Shown piece after piece: positions 17,118-25,065 of a DNA stretch of 64,000 nucleotides (its first letter is position 1; each line of letters starts with the position of its first letter). Source of the DNA: Paracholeplasma vituli (GTDB lineage Bacteria; Bacillota_I; Bacilli_A; Acholeplasmatales; UBA5453); NCBI RefSeq assembly GCF_025446935.1, contig NZ_JAOEGN010000003.1, positions 1 through 64,000 of the forward strand, given 5' to 3'. Below the pieces are notes generated by a model. That model was not told where the DNA came from. It did no database searches and saw only the letters and a program-made list of their open reading frames with translations. The position numbers were made by a program, and so were the translations under genes.

Positions 17118-17606
17118 ATGACAAGGAACAAAGCTATCGCAATACGAATCGTAATCTATATCGCTATTTTGTTATTACCGATTGGTATGCTCATTGGTTC
17201 ACTAAATGGCATTCATCAACTGAATAATTCAAAGTCTATTTCGATCATATTTGACTCCATTAGGTTTATTAATGATGATTCATCATACTACCTTCTGAAG
17301 GATTCTGATGGCAAAACGTATGAGATTGAGACCCATTACCAGCATGCATTTGATTATGATGATTTTTTAGAAAATGTTGAAAACGGCCAAGAGTTATCTA
17401 TCTCTTATGTTGGAACAAGAACACTTTTAGAAGTTAAAGATGCGACTCAAACATACTTGAGATTAGCAGATTCTACAAGTTCACTTAGGCAAACATATAC
17501 TTTTTTTATCATTTTATCGCTATTGCTATTTACGACAATTGCCGTTTTAGAAGCATATGAGTACTCCAAATGGATGAAAACAGAAGCTTACGACAAACTT
17601 AGATAA
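17118..17606 (+). CDS. Two-TM membrane protein of unknown function
   Basis: 162 aa. A membrane helix near the N-terminus (IVIYIAILLLPIGMLIG, ~11-27) and one near the C-terminus (FFIILSLLLFTTIAVL) bracket a ~90-residue extracytoplasmic or cytoplasmic domain with GKTYEIETHY. TAAGGTGAGG precedes the start. I do not recognise the family. Position between cargo and late genes suggests a lysogenic-conversion or superinfection-exclusion gene, but nothing in the sequence proves that. Confidence 0.45.
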   Translation: MTRNKAIAIRIVIYIAILLLPIGMLIGSLNGIHQLNNSKSISIIFDSIRFINDDSSYYLLKDSDGKTYEIETHYQHAFDYDDFLENVENGQELSISYVGTRTLLEVKDATQTYLRLADSTSSLRQTYTFFIILSLLLFTTIAVLEAYEYSKWMKTEAYDKLR

Positions 17607-17676
17607 AATAGTAGTTATATAGAATCTTGCACATTTGTAAGTCATATAATTAGTGACAATTCAAATAGTAAGCACA

Positions 17677-17704
17677 AAACTGATCAGAGATGATTGGTTT
17701 TTTT
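17677..17704 (+). terminator. Rho-independent terminator before the late region
   Basis: 10-bp stem (AAACTGATCA with TGATTGGTTT, two G-U pairs), GAGA tetraloop, then a T-run. It closes the transcript of the 17118 gene and directly abuts conserved element copy A. Confidence 0.7.
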
Positions 17705-17748
17705 ATGCTCTGAGCCAACCTAGCAGATTATCATTGATGCGGTAAAAT
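17704..17748 (+). promoter_or_regulatory. Conserved leader element, copy A
   Basis: A 19-bp block beginning TATGCTCTGAGCC and ending AACCTA (17704-17722) is identical to 23776-23794. A second shared block GCGGTA (17739) is at the same 35-bp offset in both copies. Copy A starts at the end of a terminator and precedes the 17836 operon. It could be a late promoter or activator site, a structured leader RNA, or part of a packaging site. Confidence 0.5.
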
Positions 17749-17800
17749 GCACGTGAGCTGGTTATACACCTACTGCACAAGCAGTGCGAGAAATAGTCGT

Positions 17801-17834
17801 AGTTCCTCAAGAATCAGATGAAGAAGTGAGGACT
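17801..17834 (+). promoter_or_regulatory. Possible Shine-Dalgarno-sequestering hairpin
   Basis: AGT(T)CCTCA (17801-17809) can pair with TGAGGACT (17827-17834), with one bulged T, which would bury GTGAGG, the only ribosome site for ATG 17836. This suggests a translational switch, but it is a single hand-folded hairpin. Confidence 0.3.
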
Positions 17835-17835
17835 G

Positions 17836-18345
17836 ATGATGAGAAAGGATAATTATCAAACATGGAAAAATGATGGTGTCTTACAATCAAAACTAAAACT
17901 CATCAAAGAACTAGCGAGTAGATCATGTGGTATGGGTGTCATTGCAACTGAATTAGGAGTTTCAGAAAACACATTGTATTCTCTTAGGAAGAAATATAAG
18001 GATGTTGAGAAATCTTACGAAGACGGAAGAAACATGTTAAAAAAATCACTTCTTGAGAAGATGTTTGAACGTGCGATGGGATTCACTATTGTGAATGAAG
18101 ACCAAATCATTGAACAAACACCAACTGGGACAAAAAAGAAAGTGATTAAACAAACAAGAACGATTCTTGGTGATATGGGAGTTGCACGATATTTACTGAT
18201 CATCAATTTTGGTAAGGAATATAGTGAAAAGAAGTATGAACTAGAGCTGTCAGAACAAAAGGTTCTAGAACGACAAAAAGAAAATGATTGGAAACCAATG
18301 GAAATAGGAGATATCAATGCAACTAATAAACAAGAAGATAAGTGA
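17836..18345 (+). CDS. Terminase-small-subunit-like HTH protein
   Basis: 169 aa. Residues ~20-55 (GMGVIATELGVSENTLYSL) form a helix-turn-helix of the kind seen in phage terminase small subunits and related DNA-recognition proteins, followed by MLKKSLLEKMFERAMG. Its gene overlaps the ParB-methyltransferase gene by 29 nt. A second, P27-type small terminase lies at 24724 next to TerL, so this one may be an accessory DNA-binding partner of the methylation module rather than the packaging subunit. Confidence 0.55.
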   Translation: MMRKDNYQTWKNDGVLQSKLKLIKELASRSCGMGVIATELGVSENTLYSLRKKYKDVEKSYEDGRNMLKKSLLEKMFERAMGFTIVNEDQIIEQTPTGTKKKVIKQTRTILGDMGVARYLLIINFGKEYSEKKYELELSEQKVLERQKENDWKPMEIGDINATNKQEDK

Positions 18346-19645
18346 TTTAAAGGAATACGAGAATAATCCCAGGGATAATACTGCAGCTGTTGATGCAGTA
18401 GCAAACTCCATCAAAGAGTTTGGATTCAAAGTTCCTATCATTGTCGATGGAAACAATGTTATCATCGCTGGACATACAAGGTTTAAAGCAGCAATCTCAT
18501 TAGGACTTGAAGAGGTTCCTTGTATTGTTGCCAATGACTTAACACCAGAACAGGTCAAAGCATTTCGTTTGGCCGACAATAAAGTTGGTGAAATTGCATC
18601 TTGGGATTTAGATAAATTGAAACTAGAATTAGAAAACATCGATGGACTAGATATGTCTCTTTTTGGATTTGAAGTTGATGTTGAACCTGATGAGGTTTTT
18701 GAAGATGATTTTGACCCAAATGAACATATACCGGAAACACCTCTCTCACAAATTGGAGATATCTATATTTTAGGTAATCATCGATTAACCTGTGGAGACT
18801 CAGCAAAGGAAGAAGATATCAAACGACTTGTTGATGGAAAGCAAATTGATTTAGTACTAACAGATCCTCCATACAATGTTGATGTTGGGGCTAAAGGAGA
18901 TGGTAATGAACAATTCGATAACAGAAGAATTAAAAATGATAATATGCCATCGGATGATTTCTTAGCATTCTTAGTAAAAGTTTTTAAGAACATGAGAGAA
19001 GTCCTAAAAGAAGGCGGTTCATATTATGTCTGCCATGGTTCAAGTACATTGGTCGAGTTTGATAGAGCACTCCAACTCAACAACTTAAAACCAAGACAGC
19101 AACTTATTTGGAATAAGAATTCACTTGTTCTAGGAAGACAAGACTTCCAATGGAGACATGAGTGTATCTATTATGGATGGAAAGAGGGTAAAGCACATTA
19201 TTTCATTGATGATCGTACAATCACAACCGTTATTGATGCACCAAGCTTAGATTTCAAATCCATGAAAAAAGAAGAACTCATACAAAGATTAGAGGATGTC
19301 TACTCACTTAAAAATAGTGTTTTGAACCACGACAAACCGACAAAAAATGATTTACACCCAACAATGAAACCTATCTCATTACTGGCTGACTTGTTAAAAT
19401 ACAGTTCAAAAGTTGGTGAAAATGTCATGGATCCATTTGGTGGTAGTGGTTCGACTTTAATTGCATGTGAAGAGTTAAAGCGAAATGCATTTCTCAATGA
19501 ACTAGATGAAAATTATGTAGATGTGATCGTAAAAAGATATATCAAATTAAAAGGTAGTACTGAAAACTGTTATCTCATAAGAAATGGCATCAAAGAGCCA
19601 CTATCGGATATTGAAGTATTTAAACATACAAAGGAGATTGATTAG
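18317..19645 (+). CDS. ParB-N / DNA amino-methyltransferase fusion
   Basis: 442 aa, with AGGAGA upstream inside the preceding gene. The N-terminal ~110 residues are a ParB/Srx-type domain (YENNPRDN, GFKVPIIVDG, IIAGHTR). The C-terminal part is a beta-class N6-adenine or N4-cytosine MTase with catalytic TDPPYN (~181-186) and the SAM motif DPFGGSGST (~372-380). Such fusions are common in phages and prophages near terminase genes, where they mark or protect phage DNA. The next gene, MetK, starts 3 nt after its stop. Confidence 0.88.
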   Translation: MQLINKKISDLKEYENNPRDNTAAVDAVANSIKEFGFKVPIIVDGNNVIIAGHTRFKAAISLGLEEVPCIVANDLTPEQVKAFRLADNKVGEIASWDLDKLKLELENIDGLDMSLFGFEVDVEPDEVFEDDFDPNEHIPETPLSQIGDIYILGNHRLTCGDSAKEEDIKRLVDGKQIDLVLTDPPYNVDVGAKGDGNEQFDNRRIKNDNMPSDDFLAFLVKVFKNMREVLKEGGSYYVCHGSSTLVEFDRALQLNNLKPRQQLIWNKNSLVLGRQDFQWRHECIYYGWKEGKAHYFIDDRTITTVIDAPSLDFKSMKKEELIQRLEDVYSLKNSVLNHDKPTKNDLHPTMKPISLLADLLKYSSKVGENVMDPFGGSGSTLIACEELKRNAFLNELDENYVDVIVKRYIKLKGSTENCYLIRNGIKEPLSDIEVFKHTKEID

Positions 19646-19648
19646 TCT

Positions 19649-20764
19649 ATGATAAAGACAAGCGAGTCCGTATTTAAAGGACATCCAGATAAAATCTGTG
19701 ATCAAGTAGCAGATTATATTCTTACGAAGTTATTGAACCAAGACAAACACACTCGAGCTGGTATTGAATGCTTGATTAAGGATGACCTATTTGTAATTGC
19801 AGGAGAGGTAAGTACTCAAGCAATCATTGATTACACGAAGACTGCAAAGGACTGTCTAGATCTCATCGGACTAAATAGTAATGAGTTTCACATCCTGGAG
19901 AAGATTAGTGTTCAATCAAGCGATATTGCTCTTGGTGTTGATAAAGGCGGTGCTGGAGACCAAGGGATTATGTATGGTTATGCAGAAAAAGGAACTGAAG
20001 AATTAATGCCCTTACCGATTGTATTATCAAGAAAACTAGCTAGAAAACTAGATAATCTTACAAAAGAGTTTTCCACAATTTTATCCACATTCTTTGGAAT
20101 TGATGGTAAATGTCAAGTCTCTGTAGATTATGATAAAGAAGTTCCAAAAAAGGTAACCATAGTCGTGGTTTCAATCCAAACGAAACCAGGAATCCCAAGA
20201 AGAATATATGAACCTTTAGTGCTCTCTTGTGTATATGAAGTCATTCCAAAAAGACTAATCACAAATGACACCAGAGTCCTTATCAATCCTACTGGAGAGT
20301 TTGTAAAAGGTGGATCATATGCAGATTCAGGACTTACCGGCCGTAAACTTCAATGTGATAGTTATGGGGGTCTAGCATTACACGGTGGCGGTGCTTGGAG
20401 TGGAAAAGATCTTTCAAAAGTAGATAGAAGTGCAAGTTACTATGCAAGGTATATCGCAAAAAATATAGTTGCAGCTAATCTAGCAGAAAAATGTGAAATA
20501 GGTATTGCATATGCTATTGGTATAGATAAACCTGTGAGTGTTTCAATAAATACATTTGGCTCATCTGTATATGATGAAGAAACTTTATTAAGACTGATTC
20601 ATAATGTGTTTGATTTTAGACCTTCATCAATCACAAGAGAAATCGGAGTATTTGATTTCTTTGAGCTTGCATCATATGGACACGTCGGAGTTCTAATAGA
20701 TACTCTGCCTTGGGAAAGACTCGATAAAGTCGATATCCTTAAAGAATTAGCAAATGACTATTAA
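19649..20764 (+). CDS. metK: Phage-borne S-adenosylmethionine synthetase
   Basis: 371 aa, slightly short for MetK (~380-400) but with the core motifs: FKGHPDKICDQVAD near the N-terminus, GAGDQGIMYGYA (~92-103), GGAWSGKDLSKVDRSA (~247-262) and YARYIAKNIVAA. It makes SAM from methionine and ATP, the cofactor for the methyltransferase encoded 3 nt upstream, so the pair looks like a self-supplied DNA-modification module. No frameshift or missing motif. It overlaps the HNH gene by 11 nt. Confidence 0.93.
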   Translation: MIKTSESVFKGHPDKICDQVADYILTKLLNQDKHTRAGIECLIKDDLFVIAGEVSTQAIIDYTKTAKDCLDLIGLNSNEFHILEKISVQSSDIALGVDKGGAGDQGIMYGYAEKGTEELMPLPIVLSRKLARKLDNLTKEFSTILSTFFGIDGKCQVSVDYDKEVPKKVTIVVVSIQTKPGIPRRIYEPLVLSCVYEVIPKRLITNDTRVLINPTGEFVKGGSYADSGLTGRKLQCDSYGGLALHGGGAWSGKDLSKVDRSASYYARYIAKNIVAANLAEKCEIGIAYAIGIDKPVSVSINTFGSSVYDEETLLRLIHNVFDFRPSSITREIGVFDFFELASYGHVGVLIDTLPWERLDKVDILKELANDY

Positions 20765-21026
20765 AGAATTTTACTCATCATCGGCTTGGCAGAAACAACG
20801 AAAGTATAAGATGATGGTAGAAAATTATAAATGTAAAAGATGTGGTGGAGTTGCAATTGATGTTCATCACAAGACAACACTTACAGAAGCAAATGTTCAT
20901 GATTATGAAGTATCAATGAGACTTGATAATCTCGAATGTCTATGTAGAAAGTGTCACAACCAGGAAACACACAAAACTAAAGATGATTATATGTTTAACG
21001 AAAAGGGAGATCTTATAGAAAAATAG
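20754..21026 (+). CDS. Phage HNH endonuclease
   Basis: 90 aa. Zinc pairs CKRCGG (~28-33) and CLCRKCHNQETH (~62-73) frame the DVHHKTTL (~38) active-site strand, a typical phage HNH nuclease. In many HK97-like phages this gene sits directly before the small terminase and assists cos cleavage; here a 3.7-kb stretch intervenes. A terminator overlaps its last codons. Confidence 0.85.
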   Translation: MTIKEFYSSSAWQKQRKYKMMVENYKCKRCGGVAIDVHHKTTLTEANVHDYEVSMRLDNLECLCRKCHNQETHKTKDDYMFNEKGDLIEK

Positions 21027-21037
21027 GGTCTTTTTTT
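21009..21037 (+). terminator. Rho-independent terminator overlapping the 3' end of the HNH gene
   Basis: Stem GATCTTAT / ATAGGGTC (two G-U pairs) with a loop AGAAAA and seven T. It insulates the upstream operon from the two-gene cassette. Confidence 0.6.
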
Positions 21038-21045
21038 GTTATAAT
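21037..21045 (+). promoter_or_regulatory. Extended -10 promoter of the two-gene cassette
   Basis: TGTTATAAT matches the extended -10 consensus TGnTATAAT exactly and lies 25 nt upstream of ATG 21070. A -35 box is not evident, which is normal for this class. It follows the T-run of a terminator, so it would drive the cassette independently of the late operon. Confidence 0.5.
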
Positions 21046-21069
21046 TATATTATAAGTGGGTGGGTAATA

Positions 21070-22506
21070 ATGGAAAAATTAAAACTTGAAAATTATAAAA
21101 TGAAAAAAGGAGTATTAGTTGCTCCATTTAGTGAACTACCAGGACTACGCCTTGGAAACTGGACATATCAAAGACTACCATCTTTTTTTTGGTTTGCACT
21201 AATTTTAAAAGAGTATGACCATTCTGATGGATTGGAAATATGTGGAAAGATAATTAAATACATTCATGATACTCACAAATTAGAGTTTCCACTATTTTCA
21301 GAAATATTAAAACTAGATGAAACTCAACAAGTAGATATTTTTGTGTATGTAACTACGCTAGTAGAACCTAAAGTCCTTTATCCACTCACATTGATATTTT
21401 CATATTCAAAATATCCTTTTTTTGCGAAACATTTCTATGATGATGATTTAAACATTGATAGGAAAAAGGTTTTAATGGAACTTATAAAAGATACGTATGA
21501 CAATCAAAGTGAACTATCTTCCGATTTAAGATTCTTGATTATTTGGAGTGCAGTAGTTGCAAATAAAGTCAAGTTTATGAGAGGTTTATCTATAACTGAA
21601 GCGTTAACGAATTATCCTTACACACCACATTCAGATGATAACATGAGATTATGGAGACCATCCGTAAGAGCAACTGAACTTGGTTTGCAGGACATTATAA
21701 GATATGACAGTGACTTTAACATGTTTTTTTGGAAGGAGATGAGCGAAATGACTCAATGTGAACTATTTGTATTTCATTATGAGGAAAAAGAAAATTTTGA
21801 CGAAGAAAAATTATATGTCGATAAATGCAAAAAAATAGCTGAATATTATAATGGTTTGTTTCAAAATTTTCATCCGTTAGATTCGAAAATGGAAGTATTA
21901 ATATCAATATATGGGTATTCCTATAAAAGAATGTTAGAACTTGTAGAGCATAATTTATTCAATCAAATCTCTGGAAGAAGCATAGTGAGAAATATTATCG
22001 AAAACTATATTATGATTAAATATCTTGTGCTTGAGGAAACTAATCACCCGAATATATGGAAAGAATTTGTCTCATATGGTCTAGGACAACTAAAACTTAT
22101 ACTTTTAAAATATAAAGATAAAAGTAGAAACATTCCTGTAGACTCTCATTTTAATGTTGACTATATAGAATCAATTTTAGACTCAGAAACAGATGAAAAA
22201 TTTTTAAATCTTGATACTAGATATTTTGACAAAAAGAACATTAGAGAGAAAGCAATTAGTGTTGATGAAAAAGATTTATTTGATTTCTATTATGATTATG
22301 ACTCTCAATATGAACATGGGCTTTGGGGCGCAATTAGAGAAAGCATATCTGTTTCATGTAACACAGCAACTCATCAATATCATCACACAATTGATTATGA
22401 AAACAAGCAAAATTTGTCATCAGTTTGGAATGATTGCAAAAAAGTAATGGATAAAACTATTATCTACCTGAATTCTATTTACCCATTACCAGAAAAATTT
22501 ATATGA
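21070..22506 (+). CDS. Unknown cassette protein 1, DUF5677-like
   Basis: 478 aa, soluble and helical. The N-terminus (LRLGNWTYQRLPSFFW, ~26-41) is distinctive but unassigned. The C-terminal half has GRSIVRNIIENYIMIKYL (~306) and YEHGLWGAIRES (~416-427), like the R...E and Y/H positions of DUF5677-type proteins, a HEPN-like fold. The upstream TGGGTGGG is a poor Shine-Dalgarno. The stop overlaps the next start (ATGA). With its partner it forms an autonomous unit in the phage late region. Confidence 0.5.
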   Translation: MEKLKLENYKMKKGVLVAPFSELPGLRLGNWTYQRLPSFFWFALILKEYDHSDGLEICGKIIKYIHDTHKLEFPLFSEILKLDETQQVDIFVYVTTLVEPKVLYPLTLIFSYSKYPFFAKHFYDDDLNIDRKKVLMELIKDTYDNQSELSSDLRFLIIWSAVVANKVKFMRGLSITEALTNYPYTPHSDDNMRLWRPSVRATELGLQDIIRYDSDFNMFFWKEMSEMTQCELFVFHYEEKENFDEEKLYVDKCKKIAEYYNGLFQNFHPLDSKMEVLISIYGYSYKRMLELVEHNLFNQISGRSIVRNIIENYIMIKYLVLEETNHPNIWKEFVSYGLGQLKLILLKYKDKSRNIPVDSHFNVDYIESILDSETDEKFLNLDTRYFDKKNIREKAISVDEKDLFDFYYDYDSQYEHGLWGAIRESISVSCNTATHQYHHTIDYENKQNLSSVWNDCKKVMDKTIIYLNSIYPLPEKFI

Positions 22507-23603
22507 AAAACAAATATATAGTAAGTTTAATCGTTGAAGTTCAATTAGAATATTTAACAGTATTAAAGAATATCCGTGAGATTATAACGAAAGACAACAT
22601 TTATTTATTGATGGATGAGTTAAAACACTTCTGGATAAAAAGAGAAAATAAAATTGAGTTCATAATTGAGAGCATACTGGATAAAAGTAACATAACTTAC
22701 TTGACTACCGCAACTGTTTTAGACTTATCAGATGGGGACCAATACCCATTTCTATTATGCGGAGAGTATCACATTTTTGATGATCCACTATTTTCTCATC
22801 TAGAAACAGCAAATCAAAAACTTGATAAATACAGTGATTTCATATATGAAAAGGCAATATTGTCAATTAACGATAACATTGAAATAATTGAAAAGTATTC
22901 TGCAATATTGTGGGTCATACCAATAAGATTGCTCTACTCTCAAATTAATCAACAACAGTTGAAAGAAAATATGGAAAACATATTTGTTTCAATGTTCGAT
23001 GGAATAGGCGATATTAGCGAATATTTTTCAAAATGTGAATCTATTGAAGATATTGAGAAATACTTCAAAACTAGTTTCGTTAATGCTATTCACCTAACTT
23101 CTAGGGAAAATAATAGCATGACATTAAGTGAAAAAATTAATCTAGTAAAGCAAGAAAAAAGTGTACAAAAACTTGGTGCTCCTAATGATGCTGTTATGTT
23201 TTTTATCACACTAGGGGGCTTAATAGGACAAGCGATTGACATAATCTACACATCGGTTGCTTCAAGACTAATACCGTATATAAGATATGATCCTTCGTAT
23301 TACACAATAATGTCAATAATTGGCAACTTTTCTAAAACAGACAAAGAATTTTCAGATTTGGAAAACAAAATTACTAAGTATCATTTGGTCTCATATTTTT
23401 TTGAAAATGATGATTTCATGAATTTTGATTTATTCTTATTCAGTGATACAATTGAAAAACTAGGTATAAGACAAAAAATTGACACCTTAATGATTGATAT
23501 AAATCAACAAGGATCTCTAAAAAAATACCATACCGAGTTAAATGAGATTCTAAACACATTGAAAGATGAATTGACTCCCCCCATTCCAAAAAGAATCGAT
23601 TAA
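22503..23603 (+). CDS. Unknown cassette protein 2
   Basis: 366 aa, joined to the upstream gene by an ATGA overlap, so obligate partners are likely. I do not recognise the family. It is helical and acidic. The glycine-rich LGGLIGQAIDIIY (~238-250) could be a single weak membrane-associated helix, but there is no signal peptide. A strong terminator starts 16 nt after its stop. Confidence 0.45.
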   Translation: MKNKYIVSLIVEVQLEYLTVLKNIREIITKDNIYLLMDELKHFWIKRENKIEFIIESILDKSNITYLTTATVLDLSDGDQYPFLLCGEYHIFDDPLFSHLETANQKLDKYSDFIYEKAILSINDNIEIIEKYSAILWVIPIRLLYSQINQQQLKENMENIFVSMFDGIGDISEYFSKCESIEDIEKYFKTSFVNAIHLTSRENNSMTLSEKINLVKQEKSVQKLGAPNDAVMFFITLGGLIGQAIDIIYTSVASRLIPYIRYDPSYYTIMSIIGNFSKTDKEFSDLENKITKYHLVSYFFENDDFMNFDLFLFSDTIEKLGIRQKIDTLMIDINQQGSLKKYHTELNEILNTLKDELTPPIPKRID

Positions 23604-23618
23604 TAATCCACACCGAAC

Positions 23619-23652
23619 GCCCCACCTCCAAAATACGTGGGGCAATTTTTTT
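23619..23652 (+). terminator. Rho-independent terminator closing the two-gene cassette
   Basis: Perfect GC-rich stem GCCCCAC / GTGGGGC with an 11-nt loop, then AA and seven T. Confidence 0.85.
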
Positions 23653-23687
23653 GGAAAATCGAATTTCAGTTTCAATCAAAACTTTTA

Positions 23688-23714
23688 GACTAGCGATTAT
23701 TGCTGGTCTTTTTT
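23688..23714 (+). terminator. Second Rho-independent terminator
   Basis: Stem GACTAGCGA / TTGCTGGTC (two G-U pairs), loop TTA, then six T. It is a second stop between the cassette and the head genes, just upstream of element copy B. Confidence 0.7.
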
Positions 23715-24051
23715 CATGCTAAAAATCATAACTGCACCCCCTATACCGCAACAATAAAAACTTGAGTAAACTTTGTATGCTCTGAGCCAACCTATGACAA
23801 ATGTAAGCAAGCGGTATAATCACCATAACGATGGATAATTGAAGTCAAAGAAACAGAAACCCAAGTGGTAAACAGACATCTAAATAGGCTCATTCCTACC
23901 TCTGACTCGCACTCCAAATGCTTTTCATGTAGGTTCCCTCGCAGAATTGGTTTTCATAAATGAAATACTTTTATCTAATAGACTTTATTTCTTTATGCGG
24001 TATTGTTTGTTTAAGGGATAAACCCTATATATCGACAAGGAGATATTAACA
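23715..24051. other. Leader region before the packaging/head operon
   Basis: No convincing ORF in 337 nt. It holds conserved element copy B (23776), a small AGGG/CCCT hairpin near 24014 and GGAG serving ATG 24052. Two terminators lie upstream, so a late promoter or antitermination signal should be here; I cannot place a clear -35/-10 pair. Confidence 0.4.
23776..23820 (+). promoter_or_regulatory. Conserved leader element, copy B
   Basis: Exact 19-bp match to 17704-17722 and the same GCGGTA block 35 bp downstream (23811), ~6.1 kb from copy A. Sequence between and beyond the blocks differs, so it is not a simple recent duplication. It sits 276 nt upstream of the first gene of the head operon. 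Confidence 0.5.
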
Positions 24052-24303
24052 ATGGCAATCAAATATCAAATAACAGTAAAGCAAAATGGCGACACCAAAT
24101 ATTTAAGCGGAGAAGTGCAATCTCATAATCAACTACAAAAAGTCCTGAATCAAGCATATGAAGGTCTAACAAAAGGCACAAGAGCAGATGTAACTTTATC
24201 ATATGTTGAAGAGACTGTAGAATACAGAGAAGCTGAAAGATTGAGAACCAAGCAAATTGTAAAAGAAGAATTTGAAAAGATGAAAAAGGATGGTGAAATC
24301 TAA
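24052..24303 (+). CDS. Small phage protein of unknown function
   Basis: 83 aa with AAGGAGAT ahead of the start. A beta-rich N-terminal half (YQITVKQNGDTKYL) is followed by a charged helical tail. The stop overlaps the next start (TAATG). Its position at the head of the packaging operon is its only functional clue; family not recognised. Confidence 0.6.
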   Translation: MAIKYQITVKQNGDTKYLSGEVQSHNQLQKVLNQAYEGLTKGTRADVTLSYVEETVEYREAERLRTKQIVKEEFEKMKKDGEI

Positions 24304-24734
24304 TGAGTGAGATTAAAACATGTTCAATATGCAAAAAACGATTCACCGAATATGGAAATAACCCAATTCCTTTCAAAGGGAAAAGTTGCTGTGATCAATG
24401 TAACAATCAAGTGGTTTTGCCAATGAGAATATTTGAGAACCAGGATGAAACCAAATATGCAATGCTATTCAAAACAGATGGCACTTTAAGGCGCATTAGC
24501 CCCAAGGACGAGTACTTCACACTCAAAGAACTTCAAAGCCTTGTAGGGGGATTAATTGAACTTTATCCAATCAGATACAATAATCATTTAATCGTTTGCA
24601 ATGAAGAAGGATTAATCCTAGGATTACCTATTAACAATCTATTCAAACAATATACTGGAATCACACTAGTCGGAGACATTTTGTTATGTCCAGAAGCAAT
24701 ATTTGAGGAACCCCAGGAGCGTTATGATGAGTAA
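24303..24734 (+). CDS. Zinc-ribbon protein with DUF3846-like domain
   Basis: 143 aa. CSIC (7-10) and CCDQC (29-33) form a short zinc ribbon. The C-terminal LKELQSLVGGLIELYPI and NEEGLILGLPIN blocks resemble DUF3846, a small domain found in phage and mobile-element proteins. It overlaps the terminase small subunit gene by 11 nt. Confidence 0.6.
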   Translation: MSEIKTCSICKKRFTEYGNNPIPFKGKSCCDQCNNQVVLPMRIFENQDETKYAMLFKTDGTLRRISPKDEYFTLKELQSLVGGLIELYPIRYNNHLIVCNEEGLILGLPINNLFKQYTGITLVGDILLCPEAIFEEPQERYDE

Positions 24735-25065
24735 TTACAAATGCGTGTTTGATGAATACAATAGATTAGCCCAATCACTAGGTATTGATAAACTAGAACC
24801 AAGTAAAAAGTGTTTAGTTGAAGAACTTGTTAAACAAGCTTCTTTTTTGTTAGTTGAATTGGACATTTTGAAAGAACAGATTAGTACCTATGGTGCAATT
24901 CAAATCAACAAAAATGGTAGACAAAAACAAACAGAAGCAAGTAAACACTACAACCGTACATTATCGACTTTTTCATCACTCATGAAAAACATACATACAA
25001 TCATTGGAAAGTCTAGTGATGATGGAGATGATGAGTTGGAAAAATTCTTAAAGGGATTGTCATGA
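24724..25065 (+). CDS. P27-family phage terminase small subunit
   Basis: 113 aa from ATG 24724, chosen because CAGGAG (24714-24719) lies just upstream; the frame extends back to 24703. The helical pattern with QISTYGAIQINKNGRQKQ (~51-68) and NRTLSTFSSLM is that of P27-type small terminases, which recognise phage DNA for packaging. It overlaps the large terminase gene by 4 nt. Confidence 0.75.
   Translation: MMSNYKCVFDEYNRLAQSLGIDKLEPSKKCLVEELVKQASFLLVELDILKEQISTYGAIQINKNGRQKQTEASKHYNRTLSTFSSLMKNIHTIIGKSSDDGDDELEKFLKGLS

Noticed and set aside
22211-22447. 78-aa + strand ORF inside the cassette gene
   Set aside because: Out-of-frame shadow of the 478-aa protein with no ribosome site.
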